DNA of 64,000 nt, taken from NCBI GenBank assembly GCA_019054805.1, contig JAHQIY010000003.1:3348001-3412000 (forward strand), read 5' to 3'. The stretch's first letter is position 1. The number at the start of each line of letters is the position of its first letter. Under the pieces are notes generated by a model that saw only the letters and a program-made list of their open reading frames with translations, did not search any database and had not been told where the DNA came from. The DNA comes from Brachionus manjavacas. Taxonomy: Eukaryota > Rotifera > Eurotatoria > Ploima > Brachionidae. The translations under genes were made by a program, and so were the position numbers. Positions 10,956-21,429 of the stretch are shown here, one piece after another.

Positions 10956-12286
10956 ATGTCGCTTGCTAAACAAGGACTATGTAATCCTACTAAGGTTCGA
11001 ATAAAATCAACAATGAATGATGTTTATTCAATTCAAAAAAATAAACTTTTGAATATTCTAAAATCAATTCATTTTATAAGTTTAACAAATGATAGCTGGA
11101 CATCATGTCAGAATTATACGTATCTTTTCATTACAGGACATTATCTAGAAAACTTTGCATTCAGATCTTTTGCTTTGGGTTTTAAATGTATGACTGAAAG
11201 ACACCGTGCTGAAGATATAAAAGAAATTGTGTTTGAGATTTTGAGTGAGTATGGAATTAGGGAAAAAGTTTTTGGAATTTTTAAAGATAACAACAGTACG
11301 GTAGTTAAAGCATCTAGACTTATGAAAGAAGAAATTGGTTGTCTTCCTATCCGTTACATGGGACATGTACTCCAGCTAATTGTAAAAAAAGTATTGAATA
11401 ACTGTAACTCTTTCCAACATAGCCATTTAGATGAGCTCGATGAAAATGATCCAAATTTTAGTTTTAAACAATCGGCCATAATAATGTCAAAATCACGATC
11501 TATATTGACCTCATTTAATCATTCTTCCCAGCTTAAATGTCTATTAGAAAAATATCAAAAAAATTCTGAAAATGTTTTAATGCTCACTCAAGATGTTTCA
11601 ACAAGATGGCATTCTACTTATTTAATACTAAATTTTAAAACTTCATAATTACATTGACGCAATTTTCCACTTACCAGAATATAGACATCTTGCTTTAAGT
11701 TTATTAAATCAAGAAGAGTTAGAGATTCTTTCTCTAACTTTAAAATATTTGAGTCTTTTTAATAAGTTAAGTGAAACAATGAGTGGAGAAACTTATGTGA
11801 CTACTACTAGTATGAAAATACCTGGATTTAAATTTATTGAAACAAAATTAGTGTTAAAGGAAGATGATATTAGGTTAAGCAAATATTTAAAAGTTGCTTT
11901 AAAACAATCTTATGATCACTATTGTATTATATATGATCTCGAATCAAATGATTTCTTAATAGCATCAACTTTCCTACACCCTTTTTATTAAGAATTCAAG
12001 TTCGTAAACCGAAATGAACGTTATTTTACAATCAAAAAGGCTAAAAATTTTCTTATTGATGTTTTCAATTCAATTCAATAAATACAGGAAAGATAGAAGT
12101 AATATCGATGTGTTGGATCACTGTAGGTTTAATAAATCCCAATTTCCTATACTATCTAGTTTAGCTACAGTTGTTTTGGCGATCCCAGCAACAAGTGTTC
12201 CAACGTTTATACATGCAGGCTATCAACTTTGGGACCGAAGAAATCGTTTGTCAAAAAAAAATTTTGAAAAGATAATTTTTATTTAA
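10956..12286 (+). pseudogene. hAT-superfamily transposase remnant
   Basis: Three open blocks in different frames read as one hAT transposase. Block 1 (10956-11648) has SLTNDSWTSCQNYTYLFITG, the DNN stretch after KVFGIF, the GHVLQL motif and the RWHSTYLIL box. Block 2 (11652-11991) follows after a frameshift and ends with ASTFLHPFY at a stop. Block 3 (12014-12286, frame-shifted) is the hATC dimerisation domain, with FPILSSLATVVLAIPATSVP and YQLWDRRNRLSKKNFEKIIF. The usual SxxERxFS segment is damaged. At least two frameshifts and one stop make it inactive. No terminal repeats or 8-bp duplication were identified. Confidence 0.85.
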
Positions 12287-12544
12287 GAAAATAGATTCAC
12301 ATTAGATTAATTTAAAATAGACTTAGCATAAAAAATTGAACATATTCCTCTTATTTTTCAAATTAAAATAATTTTTTTTTAAATTTTATTTAATTTTATT
12401 TGTAATTAACTAAACAATTTATTATAGTTTTTTTTTAAATTTATTCTTGAAAAAACCTTTTCAATAAATTATTTAAATGAACTATTTTTTCTATTAAATA
12501 AGAATTTATTTGAATAACTTAAACCGAAACCAAAATTTACAAAA

Positions 12545-13210
12545 ACAAATTTTAAAATAATTTTTGGCTAACCAGATTTTTAAGTCTAACTAAGGACGAA
12601 CCTTTGTCACAAACAACACCACATATTTTTCTCTTATAAAATTCGTACTTGTTTAATATTTGTTCAATGCAATCTTTTATCGATTCAGCATTTGAAGAGC
12701 CATTTGTAGGTACCATGCCAATCACTCGAATTTCTTGCGAAAATCCTAAAAAATTACAGATACTTCTAAACCAAGAGTATTCTGATTAGATAAATTTTAC
12801 CATAGATCGACGATTAAACACATTGATTGAGCGTCTTTTAATTTTTCTTTTAAACGATTTGTTAAATTACCCGAAACTTGAAGTAATATTTTACCCATAA
12901 AAGTCTTTCGACTTGGTAAATTAAAAACTTGTAATTAACGTAAAAATGGATTCTCGAGTTCATTCGCTGCTGAGTTTGAAGATAAAAATATTCAATTAAA
13001 AGAAACAAATTTTTATCAAATTTCCATTTATCACTGACTCTATTTTTGAATGCCAGATACGAATCAATCCAATTTTTAAGATTAAGATGTTCGTCCAATT
13101 TTTAAGATTAAGTGCTTTTTAAATTTGACGACTCACCTAATTTTGCATTTAATTTTTTTGAGCATTGTAAGCAATATCTGAAACAACGATTATTTTGTCA
13201 ACCGTTGCGT
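12545..13210 (-). pseudogene. Second hAT-like transposase remnant, opposite strand
   Basis: The minus strand reads through a BED-finger-like start (LGESSNLKS...HL, about 13100-13150), then SGNLTNRLKEKLKDAQSMCL and DLW, the GLEVSVIF block, and the region KICGVVCDKGSSLVRL with a hAT-type second Asp near 12600. Several stops and frameshifts. Motif order matches hAT transposases, but the sequence differs from the copy at 10.9-12.3 kb, so it is a different family. The C-terminal dimerisation domain is missing. Confidence 0.6.
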
Positions 13211-13634
13211 TTATGATATTATTCGAAAATTGATTATTTTTATCAAATTGTATGCTAATTCTGTTTAATTGTGTTAATTTTGGTAATTTAAAGACCAAAA
13301 ACTATAAAATGCTAATCATAAATATACAATATCAGTATTTTTGGCACTGAAATATCTAATTAAGATTAAAAGAAAATTTTAAATATTTTTGTAATTTTTT
13401 TCTTCAAAATAAATTAGCAATTATTTATAAAAGAAAATTTAGCAGTGTTTAAGAAATATCCCTTAGACTTTTTGCTTAACCAGGGCTAAGCCCCGGACCC
13501 CTTTATTTTTTCTTTGATTTTGTTAAATTAAATCTAATCTTACATTTCGTTTTATATCTTTTGTTCAATAAAAATTTTTTAAAAGCTTTTGAAAAATCGT
13601 CTATAAAATTTTATTTAAAAATAACTTTAAGAAA
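13211..13634. other. Intergenic spacer
   Basis: A+T-rich. A short GC-richer run (13478-13503) stands out, but no gene is seen. The 3' end of the minus-strand gene at 13635-14357 falls here. Confidence 0.4.
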
Positions 13635-14357
13635 TTATTTAACTAAAGATAACATGTTATAGAAACCACTGTAATATGAATTCAAATTATTCAGACTATT
13701 GGTGTAGTTGAAAGTGTTGTTCTGAAAACCAGGATAATAATTTAATTTTGACTGTGAATAGAAAAATTTTGGATAGTCTTGCTTGTAATTCATGCTTGTT
13801 TGAATTGAAGGAATACCTTGAATTGGAAGAAATCTGTTCGGATCCAGAACCTGAGTAACTGATCTTGGGCTAATTTCAATTTCCAAGTTTTCCACTAATG
13901 TCTCTTCACTTGGCAATCTCTCGAATTTCTTTGATTGCTTTGAAAATTTGAATAATTTGACTTCCATGTTTAGCAAGTCATACAAGTCGTTGATCGATAT
14001 GGGTTCTCCATTAACTCGAAAGTCCTTTTTCAGCACAATTTTTAAGTATTGGTAAAATGGCCGTGTATGCTTCTTGGCCATTCTGGCGTGCAAATAATAC
14101 ATTTCAATGTAAAAAAACACGTCAATTAGGACATAGATGAAGTTTTTCTGATTCAAATCATCTAAATCGTTCAAAAGACAAACATTTTTGTAAGCTTGAT
14201 CATAGTAGAGTTTGAAGCTTTTGAATGTGTCTTTGTTGGTTTGCAGATTGTTGGACTTGGGGTCATAGAACTGAAAAAAATAGTCCAAAAATTCGTTCAA
14301 ATGACTCAATTCAATTAGATTGGCATCGTTTTCCACTCTTGACTGTGTATGAGACAT
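13635..14357 (-). CDS. Hypothetical protein, 240 aa, no recognised family
   Basis: An intact single-exon frame starting MSHTQSRVENDANLIELSHL. It has no signal peptide and no transmembrane helix. The first ~150 residues look globular and helical (many aromatic residues: FLDYFFQFYDP, VFFYIEMYYLHARMAKKHTR). The last ~80 residues are low-complexity, rich in Tyr, Asn, Phe and Ser (SLNNLNSYYSGFYNML). Base composition is richer in G+C than the flanks and codon use looks coding, so I believe the gene is real. The start is chosen as the first ATG after a T-rich leader. It lies head-to-tail with the UQCC4-like gene 490 bp upstream on the same strand. No function is inferred. Confidence 0.75.
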   Translation of the reverse strand: MSHTQSRVENDANLIELSHLNEFLDYFFQFYDPKSNNLQTNKDTFKSFKLYYDQAYKNVCLLNDLDDLNQKNFIYVLIDVFFYIEMYYLHARMAKKHTRPFYQYLKIVLKKDFRVNGEPISINDLYDLLNMEVKLFKFSKQSKKFERLPSEETLVENLEIEISPRSVTQVLDPNRFLPIQGIPSIQTSMNYKQDYPKFFYSQSKLNYYPGFQNNTFNYTNSLNNLNSYYSGFYNMLSLVK

Positions 14358-14848
14358 TTTTTAAATTTTTTTTTTAAATAAGAAATTTCTAGTATTTATG
14401 AAATGGAATGACAAAATTTAATGAATGTTAATTGTGAAAGTAACGCTTCACTTGGTACAAATGTACGAGCACTGTTCCTCTAAAACAAAAATTTCTTTTT
14501 AATCCTGATTGACTTTAGGGCTTAATTATTTTAGAATATTTTTTCAAATAAATAATTAGAACTTTATTTTTTTATTTTGTCAATTAGTTGAAGTATTCTT
14601 TAATTATTTGTGAGTTGAATGTTTTTTAAACCTTCATGAAAAAAATGTTCACCCATTAAAAAAAACAATTATCATTGCCAAATATCATGTTTCAACCAAT
14701 TTTAATTTTAATTATGCAATATAAAATTTATGTCATAAATACTCAGCTTTAATTAAAATATCTTGTACATCTAATTAATTGAATGTTTATTAACCAACAC
14801 AATTAAAATTAAATAAAACTTTTCAAATATAAAATAAAAATTGGTTAT

Positions 14849-15277
14849 TTATTTGTTTTTTTTAAGCTCGATTTCTTTTCTCAAAGCTTCTCTCAACTCA
14901 CGTGTGTCTAGACCCATTTGTTGATACTGTAAAATTTGATGCTTGAGAGTCATTTCTTTGATGTCGGGCACACTCTCTTCCAATGGTCTGGAAACTTTTT
15001 TGTCCAGCGTGTTTTCTTCTCTAATCAAAATGAAATAAGCTAGGAAAATAAATGTGCTAAGAGCCACAATGAACGGCTGAGAGGTTGGCTGAGTTCTGGT
15101 AGTTTTACTGGTAAATGAATCAATTGAATCCCAAGTTTTTGCTTTGCTTGTCGAATATTTTACAGGTTCGTCGGTGAGGGTTGAATTCTTGGCATGCTTA
15201 TTAGAAGTTGAAAGTAAGCTCCTTTGGCCGAGTACTATTCGGACCACTTTTGGGAAGTTCAATTTCAGGCACTGCAT
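14849..15277 (-). CDS. UQCC4: UQCC4/CCSMST1-like mitochondrial inner-membrane assembly factor
   Basis: 142 aa, single exon. The N-terminus is basic, Ser/Leu-rich and lacks acidic residues (MQCLKLNFPKVVRIVLGQRS), typical of a mitochondrial presequence. The segment DEPVKYSTSKAKTWDS matches, from memory, the family hallmark 'DEPIKxSxSKA' of CCSMST1 (UQCC4). One hydrophobic helix follows (PFIVALSTFIFLAYFILI), then REENTLDK and a charged C-terminal tail. In vertebrates this family helps assemble respiratory complex III (cytochrome b maturation). Length and layout agree with the family, although the charged tail (about residues 105-142) is longer than I expect. Alternative: another single-pass mitochondrial assembly protein. 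Confidence 0.7.
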   Translation of the reverse strand: MQCLKLNFPKVVRIVLGQRSLLSTSNKHAKNSTLTDEPVKYSTSKAKTWDSIDSFTSKTTRTQPTSQPFIVALSTFIFLAYFILIREENTLDKKVSRPLEESVPDIKEMTLKHQILQYQQMGLDTRELREALRKEIELKKNK

Positions 15278-15727
15278 TTAACTCAAAAATAAATAATATT
15301 CTCTACATACTTGTTTTAAGAGTTAAATAATTTTGTTGTATAATTTTGAAATATTACATGAATAAATTTTGTTCAAGTTAAATCAAAATCTACCAAATTA
15401 ACAAATGTACTGATATTTGTCTTTTTTTTAAATTTTTTGGTTTTAGTATAGTTTTTTTTGTTGTTGATTATTTAGGAATAAAAAAAAAGATAATCTTAAT
15501 GAATGATGTCAGACAGCCCTCAGCTGGTATCATGTCATATCAGATTTTATCAGCTAAAAGTAATGGGTATCACGTATTAGAAGATATCGTTTTGTCCCAT
15601 TTTTTTTTGCCAAAATTGATATCAGCTGATTTCGAATTCAATCAGATGATATTAGCTAAAAACAGAATCTATCATTTTATTTTGATTTTCGAAAATTTTT
15701 CGAAAAAAGAACAAAGTAATCAGATTA

Positions 15728-18264
15728 CAGTAAAGTACGGTTATAACGAACACGAATGTAACGAAAATTCGTTTATAAAGAAAAATAAAACACTGTTGTT
15801 CAGAACAATAAAACTTTTAATTATTTATTTATTTGTTTTCTGTACCGAGCTAGAGCTCCTTCAGAATAAGTTAAAAATTAAAAAAATAAAATAAAAATGA
15901 AATAAAATAAAATAAAAATAAAATTAAAGTTAATAAAATAAGATAAAAAAAAAAAAAAAAAAAAAAAGAATTAAAAAAAGTAAATAAGCTAAATAAATGA
16001 AAATTAAGAATATATAAAATTGGAAAAGATTGTTACATGTGGCACATGTTTAAATAGTTCAAGTTTCAGGAAAAAAGAAGAAATAGTAAGGTAGCAATTA
16101 CACAATGGAGTTGGGTAGTCAATATATCTTGATTCGAAACCTTCTTTGTATTCCTTCACCAGTCTTACAACCAATGGAATAGAATGACTCAGTCCTGCCC
16201 CAACATATCTCTCACTCAATTCAAAAAGCCGATTCGAGACTGTTAGTAATTTTAGTTTATTAAAAGCCTCATGATGTACGATGTTGGAGGGAGTATCATA
16301 TTTTAACTTAAGAATAGATCTGACTGCTGTATTCTGAATTGCTTGTAGTTTTTTGATATTATTTTCTGAAAATGAATTCAAGCAAGGAAAAGAATAGTCT
16401 AAAATTGATCCGACTAAAGATTTATATAGATTTCCTAGTGTGTTCTGATTAAGACCCCATTTTTTGTTTGACAATATCTTAAAAATATTTAGCCTTTTAT
16501 TGCAGCGCTCTTTAATTTCATCTACCAGTATATTAAAGTTTAATTTAGAATCAAATTTAATACCAAGAAACTTGATTTCTTTTTGTCTCTCTATTCTGTT
16601 TCCATAAATTTTTAAGTTAAGATTATCACTCTCTTTTTTGTACCTAGAAAAGACTAATGAACACGACTTTTCAACTGATATCTTCATTTTCCACTTAATA
16701 AGCCATTGTTCTAATTCGTTGAGGTATTTATTGATCTTATTTTCTAGGTTCCCTTTTTTGTTATAAATGAAGAATGTAACTAGATCATCTGCAAAAAGCA
16801 GAGAGTATTCATTATTTGTTTTGTTTCTTTTAGGGATGTCATTAATGTATATACTAAATAAAAGAGGACTAATTACTGAGCCTTGAGGAACACCTGCAGT
16901 TATTTGATATTCTTCGCTCAAATGGTCATTCACATTTACCTTAAATGTCCTAGAGTCTAAAAAGGATTTTATCCAGTTAGTCAAGTAATGAGGTGGATTT
17001 ATTTTAATCAATTTAAAAAGTAAACCTTCATGCCAAACCCTATCAAAGGCTTTAGAAATATCAAAAAAAAGGCCGCAAACTCTTTTTTCTATTAAATGAT
17101 TCCACAATTTTTTGAATTAAGAAGAAAAGATTATCTGCTGTTCGCCGGTGTTTCCTAAATCCAGATTGCTCCTGGATAAGGAGTGAATTTTGCTCTAAAA
17201 ATTGTATAATCTTGAATATACTATGCGTACCAGTAGCTTTCCTAAACAACTCGTTATACTAATTGGTCTATAATTTAAAGGATCGTGTAAACTAGAGGCC
17301 TTTTTTGAATCATAGTAATGTAAGATGTTTTCCACGCTTTCGGGACTCTACCTTCTCGAAGAGTTAAATTAAAAAGTTCTATGATTTCTATTAATGAATT
17401 TCTAGGTAAGTTTTTTAACATTAAATTATGAATTTGGTCAGGTCCTGATGCCGCTTCATTTTTTAATCTCTTTAAAGCCATAATTAATTCATTTAAGCAA
17501 ATTGGATCATTAAAATTAGACTGGTTATAATTCCTAAAGAAAACAGAGTTAGAATTTAGAATTTCGATATCTTTCTCAGTATCAATTAAATCAGAATTAG
17601 GACTAAATATTGACGATAAGAGTTCTCCAAAGCATTTTCCCTTTTCTTCATTAGTTTTGAATTCCCTTTCATTCAATACATTTTCTTACGGTTATAACGA
17701 AGCATTTTTTGATAATTTTCAATGAAATTTTATTCGCTTGTAACGAAAATATTAAAAAATACATTTGAGAAATATTGGTTTCTTAATTTTTAATAATAGA
17801 AATCAGCAAATAAGTATGAATTTTCTTGAATACCGAAATCTTAAAACTAATCCCTACTTAATGATCAATTAATATTCTGAAAAATCACACATTAACCTTT
17901 ATAAAATAAAAAAAAAAAAGGAAAAATATTATGTTAAAAAAATGTTAGAAAAAACAAAACCAACTAAACGTAAGGTTTTTACGTTGCATGAAAAAGTAAA
18001 ATACATAAAGCTTATCGAAAGCAAAAAAAAAACTCAGACCGAAGTCTGCGAGGAATTTAAAATTCCAGTAGGTCTCCGATTATTTTAAATAATAATATAT
18101 AATTTTTTTTCATATTTATCATTATTATTTCTTTTTTAATTCGTTTTAATTAAATAAAAACTTAAAAAAAAAATTTTTTTGTCTTTTTCGGATGGAACGA
18201 AGTTCGGTTATAACGAACCGTTTTTTGATTCCCCCAGCGACTTCGTTATAACCGTACTTTACTG
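15728..18264 (+). mobile_element. Tigger/pogo DNA transposon, interrupted by a LINE
   Basis: The left end CAGTAAAGTACGGTTATAAC (15728) and the reverse-complementary right end (...ACTTTACTG at 18264) form a ~23-bp perfect terminal inverted repeat. TA lies outside both ends (15726-15727 and 18265-18266), as expected of the Tc1/mariner-pogo superfamily. Inside, 17942-18088 encodes a 48-aa CENP-B-type helix-turn-helix start (RKVFTLHEKVKYIKLIESKK ... EVCEEFKIP) of a Tigger transposase; the DDE domain is missing. A LINE A copy (15829-17686) splits it. Just right of that LINE, a second TIR-like GGTTATAACGAAG (about 17688) suggests either a rearranged element or two overlapping Tigger copies. Confidence 0.85.
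15829..17686 (-). mobile_element. LINE family A copy, longest in the window (linker, RT, 3' UTR)
   Basis: On the minus strand three frame blocks make one protein. 17676-17275 covers the linker and RT blocks (NEAASGPDQIHNLMLKNLPR, GRVPKAWKTSYITMIQK). 17249-17061 covers FLEQNSLLIQEQSGFRKHRR. 17107-16004 covers ISKAFDRVWHEG, AGVPQGSVISPLLF and LLFADDLVTFF through the thumb to the end. Two frameshifts separate them. Endonuclease and ORF1 are absent, so it is 5'-truncated. The 3' signature (TCTGAAGGAGCTCTAGCTCG, reverse complement near 15845-15866) and the AAATAAAT tail lie at its left end. It is inserted in the Tigger element, so it is younger than that element. Confidence 0.9.
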
Positions 18265-18289
18265 TAGCTTTTTATAGTTTGTACCTCAA

Positions 18290-18490
18290 GCCAAATTGGT
18301 TCCCTCAGACAACAGATTCATAAAAGACTTAACTCTATCAAAAGACTTTTTTATCTTTCATTCAATATAAAAATTCAATTTTTCAAAGCTTTCATTTTGC
18401 CGTATTTTGATTACTGTTCAACGTTCTTAATTTATTTCCCAAAAGAATCAATACAAAAATTAGCTAATATCTACTATCAATGAATGTTCA
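18290..18490 (+). pseudogene. LINE RT C-terminal fragment
   Basis: The frame reads INSIKRLFYLSFNIKIQFF then KAFILPYFDYCSTF and QKLANIYYQ. This is the 'FFKAFxLPYFDYCSxL' block found just after the RT thumb in CR1/L2-type LINEs. It abuts the right end of the Tigger element. Short and isolated. Confidence 0.55.
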
Positions 18491-18742
18491 AATCAAATTC
18501 AAATTTGATATTGAATGTTCAAATGATTTTAACTCGTTTAATATTTTTTTAAGTAGATTTAATTTATCTTGTTTCCAAAAAAGAATTTTAAAAAGTTTGA
18601 ATTTTATTCAATTTTTATTTTATTTATGAAGTTTAAATCTTATATATTTTAGGTAATAAAAATTGTTATAGATAAAAATGGTGATTGGTCTGACCATTAA
18701 AACTTTAGCTATTAGCGTTAATTTAAAAAACTTTATTTTTTA

Positions 18743-19085
18743 CTAGTGTTTTTTACTAAAATTTACTTTTTTTTACTTAAAATTACCATTTTATAATAAA
18801 AAATTACGTAAAATTACGTAAAAAAACGTTTTTTTTTTTTTGTTTTTTTTTTCATAAAATTTATAAAAAAAATCAAAAAATTCAAAAATTCACCAAAATT
18901 GGACTTTTTTTGGCCCTTTTGAAGATTACCAAAATTGACGAAAAATCCGGTAAAATTACGTAAAATTACGTAAAATCTGGTAAATTTACATTATTTTACT
19001 TTAGTATTTTTACGTAATTTCACAGATTTTTTCCGATTTTTACGTAAAATCTAGTAAAAACACGTAATTTTTAGTAAAATCACTG
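18743..19085. mobile_element. Foldback/MITE element with repeated TTACGTAA palindromes
   Basis: The left end CTAGTGTTTTTTACTAAAA and the reverse complement of the right end CAGTGATTTTACTAAAAATT form imperfect inverted repeats, with TA outside each. The interior has at least six copies of the palindrome TTACGTAA in both halves, so the element can fold extensively. Non-coding. The CAGTG start resembles hAT ends, but no 8-bp duplication is seen; TA flanks would instead suit Tc1/mariner. Confidence 0.5.
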
Positions 19086-19439
19086 TATCGTAGCAGTACT
19101 GTATGTCGTTTGATTGAATTGAAATAACAATAATAATGGAATAAATTAAAATTTAAAAATGTTATTTTTCCGTTTAAATCAAATTTTTTGTAAAAATATT
19201 CGGTATGGATCGTAAGCTTTCTTTAGTGTACCTAATGCCATAGCTAAAAGTTGCACAGTTCCGATATTACATCTCAACATCCCACTGATCACAATTTTAA
19301 AGTCCTTATATTTAATTATCTTTTCAGTTTCTTTTTATATTTGTTTTCGAATCATCTGAAACGCCTATATCTATCAACAGACATTTTTATATCTATTATC
19401 ATGAAGAACTATATCTTAACAATTATCTAAGATGGTTCT

Positions 19440-20070
19440 TTTTCTTATTGTGCAAAAGTCAAAAAAAAAAGTTTTTTAAAATATTTTTAAAAATTGAAAA
19501 AAATTGAAAAACTTTTTTTCTAAAGGTTAAAACCTACTTCTGTAAATGCGACATGGTGCAACATTCAAAGTTGCATCAAATACCAAAGTTTGCTAAATTT
19601 GCAGAGGTCAGCAGAAATTAAATTTCAATATAATCGAGCGTAGTGCATTTGAAGAAATTTGGCACATCATTAGCAGACTTTTACTGTTGATGCAGCTTTG
19701 AATGTTGCACTTTGTTGTATTCACAGAATTTGATATTTTTTTTATTTTTTCTGTTCTTTTTATCATTTAGTACTGAATTTCGTTTGAGTTGAAAAGAAAA
19801 AGAATTAAAAAAAAAAAATAAAATAAAATAATTAAAAGTTCTTGCTTCGGAACGACCTTGGAAATGCATTTCTTATAAAAATAATTTTTGTAGTGAACTA
19901 AGTCAAAAAAAAAAAAAAACTAGAAAATTGAAGAAATTTTCTAATATTAAAAAATATTAGCAACTAATCAATATCAAATTCCCAAGCACTCTAGAAAGCT
20001 TAGTATTTAAACTGATAAATTAAAAAATTATAAGCAGTTGACATCTGAGTTGAAATTTTTTTTTCAAATT
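19440..20070 (-). repeat. Palindromic repeat family P, copy A
   Basis: The core 19536-19730 is itself an inverted repeat (TTCTGTAAATGCGACATGGT at left; its approximate reverse complement ending GTTGTATTCACAGAA at right). Sequence out to about 20060 matches, in reverse orientation, 49190-49800, including the GGTCGTTCCGAAGCAAG-like and GAGTTGAAAAGAAAAAG-like blocks. No coding capacity. The structure suggests a non-autonomous DNA element with long terminal inverted repeats. Confidence 0.65.
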
Positions 20071-20229
20071 TTGAAATCGATAGATTTGATAGTTTGTCCA
20101 ATTTATCGAGAGATTGAAAAGCAATTGTCTTATTTCAATAAAAGAACACTCTAAACATAAAGAGTCTATCAAAAAGCAGCAAAAAAATGACGAAAACAAC
20201 CCAAAAAATTTGAGAATGTGATAATTTGA

Positions 20230-21060
20230 ATTTCACAATTTTAAAAAATTTTAAATCAAACAATGCGCAATTTCAAAGATTGGTGCGAACAAAAATCGAG
20301 TATTCCCGATGGAAGTGATACTGTATTCGTTGGACACTAGAGTATTGTATTGATTCGGAATACCAAGCATATCCGAATCAATACTTTAATATTTTTTTGA
20401 CAACCAAGAGACTAATCAAGTTTACAATTCAGAATCCATAGTGCACTTTAAAAGCAAAAAAAATTTCATTTTAACTTGATATTATAACAAATATTAATAA
20501 ATATGCTGCCTTAGATGTTAAATAGGCTACCGTCATCAAGGTCTGAAGCTATCCCATCTAGCTCAAAATTTGAATGTAAAATCCATGTGTGGGGTGGTAT
20601 CTCGTATTACGGAGCCACCGAATTCGCAGTTCGGTGGCTCCGTAATACATTTCTTATTCTTTAGCAAATTAAAATGAAATTTTTTTTAGCTTTTTAAGTG
20701 CACTATGGATCCTGAATTGTATAAGGATATTTTAGCTGAATATTTACTCCCATTTGTGTCTGAAAATAACTGAATTAATTTTAAATTGCATCAAGACAAG
20801 CTAAATTTAATGAAATTATAATTTTACGTAAAAATGGTAAATTTCAATAATCAAATCGAAAGGAATTTATAAATCAAATAAAAAAAGGCTATTTTGTTTA
20901 ACTCAGTGAAGTCCAGAACAAGTAAGTCAGAAATTGATGATATTGATATAAGCTGTGAATTGCTGTTAGGCAAAATTAAAATAAATAACTCTCATGTTAA
21001 AATTGAGAGCATTCTAGCCAAGACTTTTAAAATATTTGGTTGGAAATGATTTTGTATGCT
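20230..21060 (+). pseudogene. Tc1/mariner-type DDE transposase remnant, rearranged
   Basis: Readable pieces include KIHVWGGISYYGATEF, then (after a 24-bp palindromic insertion) a frame containing MDPELYKDILAEYLLPFVSE and LHQD (the second catalytic Asp of the IS630/Tc1 fold, as in HQDNAxxH). An inverted copy of part of the element (about 20423-20474 against 20669-20721) and a perfect 19-bp snap-back hairpin (20604-20648) break it. No terminal repeats found. Non-functional. Confidence 0.7.
20604..20648. repeat. Perfect 19-bp inverted repeat with 7-nt loop
   Basis: Left arm 20604-20622 (GTATTACGGAGCCACCGAA), loop 20623-20629 (TTCGCAG), right arm 20630-20648, its exact reverse complement. The left arm is native transposase sequence (coding SYYGATEF). 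The right arm is extra and interrupts the reading frame, so it looks like a templated snap-back insertion. Confidence 0.85.
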
Positions 21061-21429
21061 TAATTTTTCAAAATTTGAAAAATTAGAGACTAATAAACTA
21101 TTAAAATTTTAATTGAGAAAAAAAAATAAGCATTCATTGTGTCCTAATTTAGCTCTTTTATTTACTTTGAACATTCTATCGAGTGTGTTTTATTTTTATT
21201 GTGATAAATTAAGTAGATACCAAATAAAAGTATAATAAGTCATGGATTTTTGAGAAATATGGCTTTAAGTGCATAAATAATTAAAGTTTTAAAATTATTG
21301 ATTATAATTGGCTTAATTAAAACATGTTTGAATTTTATTATTAACACTATATTTTCTAAGATATTAATAGCATTGAAAATACGAATCATTTAAAACCAGT
21401 CCCGTCACCTAAATTCATATTGATTGGAA

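Noticed and set aside
15499-15894. 131-codon plus-strand frame
   Set aside because: It runs across the Tigger terminal repeat and into the antisense LINE tail, so it is a chance frame.
19681-19869. Minus-strand 62-codon frame
   Set aside because: It lies inside the palindromic repeat family P; no conserved protein features.
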